This document shows, in pieces, positions 48,096 through 55,490 of a DNA stretch of 64,000 nt. The stretch lies in contig JASGKO010000043.1 in assembly GCA_049840595.1 (NCBI GenBank), positions 272,835-336,834 of the forward strand, written 5' to 3'. The notes under the pieces were generated by a model. The model was given only the letters and a program-made list of their open reading frames with translations, ran no database searches and was not told where the DNA came from. Every line of letters begins with the position of its first letter. Positions within the stretch are counted from its first letter, which is position 1. Source of the stretch: JASGKO01 sp049840595. GTDB taxonomy: Bacteria; Verrucomicrobiota; Verrucomicrobiia; Chthoniobacterales; Chthoniobacteraceae. A program made the position numbers and the translations under genes.

Positions 48096-48588
48096 GGTGT
48101 TTTCTCCTCGGGATACCCCGCCTGCTTCCAGGCCGTCCAGCCACCGGTAAACACCGCCACTCGGGTGAATCCCTCGTCGAGCAACTGACGTTGCACCCGC
48201 CCCGCGCTGCCGCAACTGGCATCGGAGCAATAGCACCGTGATGGGCTGCGCATTGATCGGCTTCGAGTCGGTCGCGTAGTCGCAGGTAACTGCCTTCAAA
48301 ATAACCGGCAGGAAAGGAGAGTGCGCCCGGGATATGCCCGAGGCGGTAGGCCGCATTTTCGCGGGCATCAAGGATGAGCCCAGCCCCGGATTGCACGCGA
48401 TCGTGAAATTGCTGGAGCGACAGGGATTGTGTCGCCTTCCCGACGAGCGCGCTCGTCGCAAGCCCGGGAAACCCGCGCCCACGGTTCACGATCGCCCCGG
48501 TTCCCCACGAGAGGCCGCACAGCACCAGAAAGAAGCCGAGGTCCCTGATCCACTGGGGGCGTGGGGATGGAGTTGCCACGGTAGTCAT
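48092..48588 (-). pseudogene. Membrane-anchored rhodanese-like protein, two frame breaks
   Basis: It starts MTTVATPSPRPQWIRDLGFF with an N-terminal helix (GFFLVLCGLSWGTGAIV), then a rhodanese domain: GAGLILDARENAAYRLGHIP, GALSFPAGYFEG, then after two breaks VYCSDASCGSAGRVQRQLLD and VAVFTGGWTAWKQAGYPEE. One extra base at 48252 and another at 48233 (41 bp of the + strand in all) restore the frame and the active-site Cys. It overlaps the preceding gene (ATGA) and the MauE gene (GTGA), an arrangement that keeps sense only in the repaired frame, so the gene was recently intact or the bases are misread. Confidence 0.72.
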
Positions 48589-49526
48589 CGGGTGCGCGGG
48601 GTTGAAAGGGGCTGAGCTGCCATCCAGCTCGCCGCGTCCTCGCGGGCCGGGCCGGGCGGGAGATGCGCGATCCATTTTGTGGCTTCCTGCGGATCGTGCT
48701 CCTGGGCCCAGCGATCCATCACGGCGCGAACTGCGATCGTCATCATGGCGCGGGGTAGATTTGCCCGTTGCAGCCACTCCACGGCTTCGCAGGGATGTTC
48801 CTGCGCCCGGGCGAGCGCGACGGCTTGGGCCAGCGTTTCCCGGGTGGTGGAATCCGGCAACTGCTGCACCCACCGGGTCGCTTCCGGAAAATCATCCTGG
48901 GCCCATTCAAAGGCGGCAGCCGTCTGGAGTTCGCTGCGCAGTGGGCCCGGTGGCAAGGGTTCGATCAGCGAAAGGGCGGCCTGTGGCTTGCCGTGATGAA
49001 TGTCATCCCGCGCCGCAGTGGCGATGACGATGTTCTGCCACCGACTGGGCGGAATCGTGGCCAGATAGCCCTGCATCACCTGGGGTTGTTTCATCAGTTC
49101 TCCCAGAAAGTGTGCAGTCTGGTAGGGCGGGGGATTTTCCAGGCTGCCCAGCCAGGAGAGCAAGCTGGGCTCGTCGCGATCCCACCAGGCCTGGAGTGCT
49201 TCGTTGGCGGCAAAGCTGTTCCAATCCCGGGGCGTGAGCTGCCGAACGAGCGTCGCCGGGTTCGCGAGGTTTTTCATCCGGGCTTCGATCTGCTCTTGCA
49301 GCCGGGTTCTCTGTGCGAGATCGGGCGTGGTATTCCACTCTGCGAGGAGTGCGATGACTTGTGTCGTCGTGGCTTGATCGGCGGTCCGTTCCATCCACAA
49401 CTGCCAGCCCAGGACCACGACCACCGCACCCGCGACGACCGCGACCTGCTGGATCGGATGAAAGGGATTCACAAAGCGCTGAAAGATGAAAGGAATAAAG
49501 GGTGGCCCGGGTTGGTCGCGGGCCAC
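48585..49526 (-). CDS. Hypothetical membrane-anchored helical-repeat protein
   Basis: 313 residues. One transmembrane helix (VAVVAGAVVVVLGWQLWME) follows a short N-terminal tail. The rest is Ala- and Trp-rich helices with repeat-like spacing (FEWAQDDFPEATRWVQQLPD, WAQEHDPQEATKWIAHLPPG), resembling the W-A repeats found in many Verrucomicrobial hypothetical proteins. Probably the first gene of the operon with the rhodanese and MauE-like genes (4-bp overlap). Confidence 0.65.
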   Translation of the reverse strand: MARDQPGPPFIPFIFQRFVNPFHPIQQVAVVAGAVVVVLGWQLWMERTADQATTTQVIALLAEWNTTPDLAQRTRLQEQIEARMKNLANPATLVRQLTPRDWNSFAANEALQAWWDRDEPSLLSWLGSLENPPPYQTAHFLGELMKQPQVMQGYLATIPPSRWQNIVIATAARDDIHHGKPQAALSLIEPLPPGPLRSELQTAAAFEWAQDDFPEATRWVQQLPDSTTRETLAQAVALARAQEHPCEAVEWLQRANLPRAMMTIAVRAVMDRWAQEHDPQEATKWIAHLPPGPAREDAASWMAAQPLSTPRTR

Positions 49527-49558
49527 CCATGGAGGGGGTGAGGGTTATGGTGCTTGGT

Positions 49559-51223
49559 TTATGGCGCGTGCAGCGACCACTGCTGGTTGGTGCTGCTGCC
49601 GGTGCCCCACATTTGCATCACCGAGCCATTGGCGGTGAGCCCGCCGGTGTCGAGGCACAGGCCGTTGGCGACGTTGGTGATTTTGTAATAGCCGCTGCCG
49701 AGGCTGGTGATCGTCCACTTCTGGTTATTGCTGCCGCTGCTGGCATATTGCCCGACGGTGGAGCCATTGCCGGTGTGGCCGAGGCTGTCGAGCAGGAGGC
49801 CGGTCTGCGAGGTGATGGTGTAAGTCGAGCCGCTGATTTGCTGGAAATACCAGGTCTGGTTTGCGCTGCCGCTCTTCGCATATTGGTAGGCTGGGGAGCT
49901 ATTGGCGGTCAGGCCGTAGCTATCGAGCATGTTGGAGTCGGTGCGATTTTGGAGCAGGTAATAACCGCTCGCGATCGGGCTTCCCGCCGTGAGGGTATAG
50001 GTGAGTGTGCCGAAGCCGAGCTGGTCGTAACCGCCGCTGTTCGAGCCATAATCGCCGCCGCCGCCTTCCGGCCGGACGACCGCTGCGTAGGCCGTGCTAT
50101 ACGGGGCGGAAACTCCGCGCAGGCCGACGTAATGGCTGTAGATCAGCTCCCATGCCGGGCGGGTGTCTCCACGGCTGCTGCTGGAAATGACTGTCTGCGT
50201 ATTCCACGAGCAGCCGGTTCCATTCTGCCACGAGTAGGTGGTGAATGGAACGGTGTTGGTGGTGTTGATGTTGTAATCGGCGAGGTACTCGCAGGCGGAG
50301 AGCACCTTGTTCGTCTCCCAGGCAAACATATCGTCGCCCTGGTTGTAGAACTGCTGGCACACCACCCCCCAGAGCGAGACATCGAGCCCCGAGTGCCCCT
50401 GGTCGCGGCCTTCCTCCTGCCCCTGCCCGAGCACCGGCGAGCCGGAGTAGGTGAAAGGGATCGACATATCGATCTGCCCGTTGCCGCCCCCGGTCTTGAA
50501 GTAGGTGAGGGCCTGGTTATAGACCGTGGTGTTATCGCACAGCACGCCGATCGCGGCCATGGAGGCGATGTTGCACAGGTCCCAGTTCGCCCAATAGTTC
50601 GTGATGCACGCCCCGTTGTGATTCACGAGGAAGTCGTTGTTCATCGGGTAGAAGATGGTGAGCATCATGTTCTGGAACCGCGCGAAATCAGTCGCGGCCC
50701 ATCCGCTGTAGGTGCGCATGATCTCGCCCGCATTGGCGAACTCATACCCATAGATGCCCGCCGCGAGGAAGCGGTCCGCATCGCCCGTCACTTCCGTGAG
50801 CGTGGAGGACCACTGGTTCATGATGTAGATCGACTGGTTCGCGTAGGCGGTGTTGCCGGTCACTTTCCATTGGAGCGCGAGCTGGTAGGCGGCGGCGACG
50901 TCGCCATAGAACTGGCCGTAGTTATTGATCGAGCCGCCGCGGTCCACATCGGCCACTGGGCGCGGAGTCCACGAGGTCTGGGCGTGCGAGTTGTTGTTGA
51001 GCATCTCGTAGCCCTGGTACCAGGGATTGGCCTTGGCCGCGACCTGGGCGGCCATGCGCGTGAAGTCGCTCGCCGTATGCAGCAGCCCGGGGTGGACGAA
51101 GGTTTTCGCCTGCGACCAGGAGCTGAGGCTGAGGGTAACAAGGCCGGCGAGGAGGGCCATCCAGCGCCGTTTTCCGCCGCCGCGTCGTGCGCGGTTGATT
51201 GCAGAAGGGAGGTGTTTTTTCAT
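49559..51223 (-). CDS. Secreted alginate-lyase-type enzyme with ricin-type lectin domain
   Basis: 554 residues from ATG 51223. Signal peptide with WMALLAGLVTLSLSSWSQAK. The catalytic domain (about residues 30-400) is related to that of the large modular lyase: TFVHPGLLHTASDFTRMAAQ, WDLCNIASMAAIGVLCDN, EEGRDQGHSGLDVSLWGVVC. The C-terminal 145 residues are a ricin B/RICIN lectin fold with QxW-type repeats (SANQTWYFQQI, SNNQKWTITSL, STNQQWSLHAP). It probably cleaves a uronic-acid polysaccharide; alginate is the family's best-known substrate but is not proven here. Intact frame. Confidence 0.8.
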   Translation of the reverse strand: MKKHLPSAINRARRGGGKRRWMALLAGLVTLSLSSWSQAKTFVHPGLLHTASDFTRMAAQVAAKANPWYQGYEMLNNNSHAQTSWTPRPVADVDRGGSINNYGQFYGDVAAAYQLALQWKVTGNTAYANQSIYIMNQWSSTLTEVTGDADRFLAAGIYGYEFANAGEIMRTYSGWAATDFARFQNMMLTIFYPMNNDFLVNHNGACITNYWANWDLCNIASMAAIGVLCDNTTVYNQALTYFKTGGGNGQIDMSIPFTYSGSPVLGQGQEEGRDQGHSGLDVSLWGVVCQQFYNQGDDMFAWETNKVLSACEYLADYNINTTNTVPFTTYSWQNGTGCSWNTQTVISSSSRGDTRPAWELIYSHYVGLRGVSAPYSTAYAAVVRPEGGGGDYGSNSGGYDQLGFGTLTYTLTAGSPIASGYYLLQNRTDSNMLDSYGLTANSSPAYQYAKSGSANQTWYFQQISGSTYTITSQTGLLLDSLGHTGNGSTVGQYASSGSNNQKWTITSLGSGYYKITNVANGLCLDTGGLTANGSVMQMWGTGSSTNQQWSLHAP

Positions 51224-51655
51224 GTTCTGGGGGTTGGGTTTGGTGTTGGCATGCCGGGCCGGGATCTGCCGGTCGGGCATGTTTTACGAGGGTCTCGTAA
51301 AGGGTTGGTGGAGGAGAGAGACGCAAAAAAAACGCGAGCCGCCGATGAATGCGGGAACGCAAAAGTGCGACAGACGATGGACGCGAAGCATCCGCTCGCT
51401 GGCACCGGGAATGGTGGAGGTAAAGTTCACGGGGGGCGCGAAGTTCTTTTTCAGCACGTGCATCATTTGTCGCCGGCCTGCCCGCTTCAATCGCGATGTA
51501 TCTGATACGATTCAGAACACCGCATCACGAAGGGCTAACCGCTTAACGCCGGTCCAATCCGCGGAAATGGAAAACGAATTTTACTTCCCGGGTGGCGTGG
51601 GGCTATAGTGACTGACTCGATTAAGTTCCCTCACTTGTTTCCGCTTAATCGTGTA
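51224..51655. promoter_or_regulatory. Divergent control region between the lectin-lyase and LacI genes
   Basis: 430 non-coding bases. Three candidate operators of the CTTANNCGNNTAAG kind lie here or at its edge: 51534-51547 (GCTAACCGCTTAAC), 51612-51625 (CTGACTCGATTAAG, one mismatch) and 51644-51657 (CTTAATCGTGTAAT). I see no other gene. Confidence 0.45.
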
Positions 51656-51657
51656 AT
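51644..51657. promoter_or_regulatory. LacI-type operator at the start of the LacI gene
   Basis: CTTAATCGTGTAAT overlaps the first possible ATG (51656), which favours the next ATG (51674) as the real start and points to autoregulation. Confidence 0.5.
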
Positions 51658-51673
51658 GAGTGTTTCCCCTACC

Positions 51674-52708
51674 ATGAGTAACTCCCAGCCCAAGCCCCGC
51701 AATATTACGCTCAACGATATTGCCCGCGTCGTGGGGCTTTCCCACGCCGCCGTCTCCCTGGCCTTGCGGAATAATCCGGAAGTTTCCAAGCAGACCTGCG
51801 CCCGGGTGCAGGCCGCGGCCAAGGAGATGGGCTACCAGCCCAACCCGGTCGCCACCGCCCTCGCGCGCTTTAAAAAAACCTCGCGCGAAAAGCCCATCCA
51901 CTCCGGCCTCGCGTGGCTCAATTTCTGGGCCGATCCCAAAAAGCTGCGCAGTTACAAGGAGTTCGATCTTTATTGGAAAGGGGCCGTCGCCTGCGGCGAG
52001 AAATTCGGCTATCGCGTCGAGGAATTCGTCGTCAACGAGCAGATGCCGATGAACAAGCTCGAGCGCATTCTGCTCACCCGCGACATCCAGGGCATCCTCG
52101 TGCCGCCAGGAGAGTTGCCCGAGAATCTGGTCAAGTTCGACTGGAGCCGCTTTTCCATCGTGCATGTGGGGCGCTCCGATCCCAAGGTCTCCATGCACTG
52201 CGTTGCGGCCGATCAGATCGCGAATGCCATGCTGGCCTACGACCGGCTGCGGGAAAAGGGCTACCAGCGCATCGGCTTCGTCGGCAATCACTGGCGTCCC
52301 GTGTACTACGGGGCGGGTTTTCTTTGGGCGCAGACGGAGAGCCAATCCGCCCAGCAGATCCCGCCGCTGTTCGTCAAGCAGTCCTCCAGCGCCGATTTAA
52401 AGAAGGCCCTCGGCCCCTGGCTCAAAAAAAATCGTCCCGAGGCGATAGTGACTGATCTCGCCATCTTGAAAGCCGTTTTGACCGAGTCCCACGAGTGGAC
52501 TCCCGACAAGATCGGGCTGGCGGCCTCCACCGTTCTCGATTGTCCCATCACGGCGGGGATCAACCAGAACTCCGAGGAAATCGGCCGTGTCAGCGTCCTG
52601 TTGCTCATGTCCCTCATCTACGATAACGACCGGGGCATCCCCGAGACCAACCGCGAGGTGCTGGTGAAAGGCAAGTGGGTGGACGGCTCCGACCTGCCGG
52701 GATGGTAG
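51674..52708 (+). CDS. LacI-family transcriptional regulator
   Basis: 344 residues from 51674 (350 from 51656). The DNA-binding domain begins ITLNDIARVVGLSHAAVSLA and continues LRNNPEVSKQTCARVQ, with KEMGYQPNPVATALARFK as the hinge; the sensor domain follows (DIQGILVPPGELPENLV, RLREKGYQRIGFVGNHW). The sub-type is the one with a non-standard hinge common in Verrucomicrobia. A copy of its likely operator overlaps its start, and others precede the dehydrogenase and the three surface-repeat genes. The inducer is unknown, likely a sugar or uronic acid. Confidence 0.88.
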   Translation: MSNSQPKPRNITLNDIARVVGLSHAAVSLALRNNPEVSKQTCARVQAAAKEMGYQPNPVATALARFKKTSREKPIHSGLAWLNFWADPKKLRSYKEFDLYWKGAVACGEKFGYRVEEFVVNEQMPMNKLERILLTRDIQGILVPPGELPENLVKFDWSRFSIVHVGRSDPKVSMHCVAADQIANAMLAYDRLREKGYQRIGFVGNHWRPVYYGAGFLWAQTESQSAQQIPPLFVKQSSSADLKKALGPWLKKNRPEAIVTDLAILKAVLTESHEWTPDKIGLAASTVLDCPITAGINQNSEEIGRVSVLLLMSLIYDNDRGIPETNREVLVKGKWVDGSDLPGW

Positions 52709-53046
52709 GGGTGGCTCAGGGCGCAGGCTTTTCACCCTCCCTTTTTCGGGGCGCGACAGCCACGGTCCAGTGGGCCGTTGGGGAGCAATCGACCATGGGG
52801 ATGAAGCGATGTGCGCGACGAGATAGAGTTTCGTGACAGGGGATTTTAGCCATCCGCTAAATCCTGTCCGCCGTGCCCAAAATTTATCGGGATGGAATCT
52901 TCTCCCTAATGCTTTACCGGGCCGTGGCCGGAGCGATTTACTCTTTAGGAACCATTACCGTTGGTAAGTTAAGCGTGTAACCCGCGGGTTAACCGTGTAA
53001 GTGACGCGGTAGTTTTATTTGTAGGGACTTACGCCAATAAAAAGGC
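52709..53046. other. Intergenic region upstream of the dehydrogenase
   Basis: 338 non-coding bases between the LacI stop and the dehydrogenase. The right part holds the double operator at 52968-53001; the left part has no recognisable element. Confidence 0.5.
52968..53001. promoter_or_regulatory. Double LacI-type operator upstream of the dehydrogenase
   Basis: GTTAAGCGTGTAAC at 52968-52981 and GTTAACCGTGTAAG at 52988-53001, centres 20 bp apart (two helical turns). Between them TAACCCGCGGGTTA (52978-52991) is a perfect 14-bp palindrome. It lies about 50-80 bp ahead of the start. Confidence 0.6.
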
Positions 53047-54144
53047 GTGGATGCAATCGCTCTCAAGGCGCTCCGCACCGGCGATCCCGTCGGTGGTGCG
53101 GATTCCGTCGTTTTCCCAGGTTCCAAGGTAGCCCCTGTGTTCAGGGAGCGACCGCGTGCCCTTTTCATTCTGGCGGATGATACGCTGGACTGTATCTACG
53201 GAGAAACCGAGCGCGATGAACTGGCCCGTCTGGCCGATTTTTATGCCCCGCCGCAAACGCGGGAATCGATTGGCAAAAACCTCTCGTTGCTGGAGTCGGC
53301 GGAGGTTATCTTCTCGGGCTGGGGCGCGCCGAAAATGGATGCCGCTTTCCTCAAGGCTGCGCCGAATCTGCGGGCGGTATTCTATGGTGCCGGCACGATC
53401 GGTTACTTCACTTCCCCCGAGTTTTGGGAACGTGAAATCGTGGTGACGAGTGCCTATGCGGCCAATGCGATCCCGGTTGCGGAATACACGCTCGCAGCCA
53501 TCCTGTTCAGCCTCAAGAATTTCTGGCAATTCTCCGCGGCTGTTCGCCAGGGCAAAGGCTGGGGAGACCATACCCGTCAGGTCCCGGGAAATTTCCGCTC
53601 CACGGTGGGGCTCATCTCCTGCGGGATGATTGGACGCCAGGTGACCCGGCTGCTCAAGTCCTTTAATCTCCACTGCCTTGTCTATGATCCTTTCCTGAGC
53701 CCTGAGGAAGCAGCGATGCTCGGGGTGGAGCTTTGCTCGCTCGACGACATTTTCCAGCGCTCCGATGTGGTCTCGCTGCACGCGCCCGACAAGCCCGAAA
53801 CGCATGGCATGATCACCGGCGCACATTTTTCGCAGATGAAACAGGGTGCGACCTTCCTCAACACCGCCCGCCCGCGCATCATTCGCCAGCAGGAGCTACT
53901 CGACGTGCTGCAACAGCGCCCCGACCTCACGGCGATCCTCGATGTCTGCGAACCCGAGCCCGCGCCGGTCGATTCGCCGCTGCTCACGGTGCCCAATCTT
54001 ATCCTCACGCCTCACATCGCCGGCTCCCTCGGCCCCGAGTGCCGCCGCCTGGGTGCTTACATGGTGGACGAGTTCAAGCGCTACCTCGCCGGAGAACCCC
54101 TGCAGTGGCAGATCAGCCGCGAGTTGTCCGCCCGGCTGGCTTGA
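53047..54144 (+). CDS. D-2-hydroxyacid dehydrogenase family NAD-dependent oxidoreductase
   Basis: 365 residues at most. The Rossmann motif is GLISCGMIGRQVTRLLKSF; the substrate side has TARPRIIRQQELLDVL, LDVCEPEPAPVDSPL and TPHIAGSLGPECRR with the catalytic His. The class reduces or oxidises 2-hydroxy acids such as glyoxylate, hydroxypyruvate or sugar acids. The start is uncertain: GTG 53047 is the first possible (TAA lies just upstream), GTG 53137 the next good one. It directly follows the LacI gene and carries its operators. Confidence 0.85.
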   Translation: MDAIALKALRTGDPVGGADSVVFPGSKVAPVFRERPRALFILADDTLDCIYGETERDELARLADFYAPPQTRESIGKNLSLLESAEVIFSGWGAPKMDAAFLKAAPNLRAVFYGAGTIGYFTSPEFWEREIVVTSAYAANAIPVAEYTLAAILFSLKNFWQFSAAVRQGKGWGDHTRQVPGNFRSTVGLISCGMIGRQVTRLLKSFNLHCLVYDPFLSPEEAAMLGVELCSLDDIFQRSDVVSLHAPDKPETHGMITGAHFSQMKQGATFLNTARPRIIRQQELLDVLQQRPDLTAILDVCEPEPAPVDSPLLTVPNLILTPHIAGSLGPECRRLGAYMVDEFKRYLAGEPLQWQISRELSARLA

Positions 54145-54413
54145 GGTGGCAAGTCGCTGCGGAGCCCGGGAGTGTTCTGCTTAATTCTGAGGCCGTTGGG
54201 CATGTGGTTGCCAGGTGACGGCCTTTTCTCAACCGCCCACCGGTCATGCTTGCGGTAAATGACCGCGATTAAACCGTGTAAGTAAAACCTCGTTTGTCTG
54301 CCGATGGCACCCGTCGTATGGACAACTCGCACCCCGATTGGGGTGCCCAGATTCTTTACGATGACCGTATTAAGCCGATTGGGGTCGGTTTGGGGACACG
54401 GAAATCGTAATTG
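54145..54413. other. Intergenic region with structured sequence and a weak operator
   Basis: About 270 non-coding bases. TTAAACCGTGTAAG at 54269-54282 resembles the LacI operator with one base more. CACCCC-GATT-GGGGTG at 54332-54347 is a perfect hairpin. A strong terminator follows at 54414, so a short transcript of about 150 nt is conceivable. Confidence 0.35.
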
Positions 54414-54455
54414 GCCGTCGTGGTGTCTTGGGGGCACTGCGACGGCTCTTTTTTT
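54414..54455 (+). terminator. Rho-independent terminator
   Basis: Arms GCCGTCG (54414-54420) and CGACGGC (54440-54446) with an inner GTG/CAC pair, then T-C and seven T (54449-54455). It ends at the last codon of the minus-strand AraC gene and could serve the dehydrogenase transcript or a small RNA. Confidence 0.7.
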
Positions 54456-55365
54456 ACCGCTGGCTGGTTTGCCGGTATTTTCCCGGAGACATCTGGTTCA
54501 CCTTGCGGAACACCCGGGAAAAATAGAGCGGATCCTCATATCCGAGAGCGCTGGCGATGGCTTTGATGCTCATCTTGGTCAGGTCAAGGAGCTGGCAGGC
54601 CCGTTGCATCCGCTGGCGAATGAAATAGTCGATGGGGGAATAGCCGGCTTGTTGCTTGAAAAGCTCCGCCAGCCGGGAGCGGGAGAGGTGCGTCATCGCT
54701 GTCAGGTGATCCAGGCTCAAGGGCTGGTCGAGATGCTGGCGCATGTAATCCATCGCCTCGGCAATGCGTTGGCGGGTGCCCGGCTGGTCGTAGCCGGCCT
54801 TGCGCTGCTGGCGAATGAGCACCACCATCAGATGCGCCAGCGTATGAGAAGCACCGAGAAGATTTTCCGGGGCATAGCCCGGTTCCAGTAGTGCGAGCAA
54901 CTCCTCAAACAGGGCCGGGATCTGCGGAGTTTCGCCGACGGGGAGTATGGGCCGTTCCGTGCTCGATCCCAGTTCAGCCAGGAAAGCGGCGAGTTGTCTC
55001 CCCTGCACATGAAACCAGTAGATCGACCACGGCTTTTGCTCGTGGGCTCCATAAGCATGGGCCAGCTGGGGTGGGATTACTACCAGATCACCCGGCTTTA
55101 CCGGCGACCGGCGACCGTTGATTTCACACCAGCCTTCCCCCTGGGTGCAATAGATCAAAATAGCTTCGCCGATTCCCGGCTTTCGTTCGCGGGCATGGTG
55201 GTGAGCATGGGGAAAATAACCGATTTCCACGGGCAGTAATCCACCCAGTAATTCCTGCTTCAAGGCTTGATTTGCCACCATGGGGGGGAGTCGGCTCATC
55301 CGCTGGCCGGTGAATCCCTCTCCCCGGGTAAGGATGGCGGATGGGAACTCGTGGTCTTCAGTCAT
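54454..55365 (-). CDS. AraC-family transcriptional regulator
   Basis: 303 residues. The N-terminal cupin sensor contains YCTQGEGWCEINGRRSPVKP and VVIPPQLAHAYGAHEQKPWS. The C-terminal double helix-turn-helix contains SLDHLTAMTHLSRSRLAELF, SPIDYFIRQRMQRACQLLDL and IASALGYEDPLYFSRVFRK. It is divergent from the DUF5107-TPR gene and two arabinofuranosidases, so an L-arabinose- or arabinan-type signal is likely (inference). Confidence 0.9.
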   Translation of the reverse strand: MTEDHEFPSAILTRGEGFTGQRMSRLPPMVANQALKQELLGGLLPVEIGYFPHAHHHARERKPGIGEAILIYCTQGEGWCEINGRRSPVKPGDLVVIPPQLAHAYGAHEQKPWSIYWFHVQGRQLAAFLAELGSSTERPILPVGETPQIPALFEELLALLEPGYAPENLLGASHTLAHLMVVLIRQQRKAGYDQPGTRQRIAEAMDYMRQHLDQPLSLDHLTAMTHLSRSRLAELFKQQAGYSPIDYFIRQRMQRACQLLDLTKMSIKAIASALGYEDPLYFSRVFRKVNQMSPGKYRQTSQR

Positions 55366-55490
55366 TAAATCGGAAGATAGTCCATAATCATCGGATTTCC
55401 GCCTATTGTTTCAAGAGAAGATCAGCGTTAAACAGAGCAAGCTAAGGCTCATTTAGCTCCAAAATAATCGCAAAATCTAATTTTTTACCG

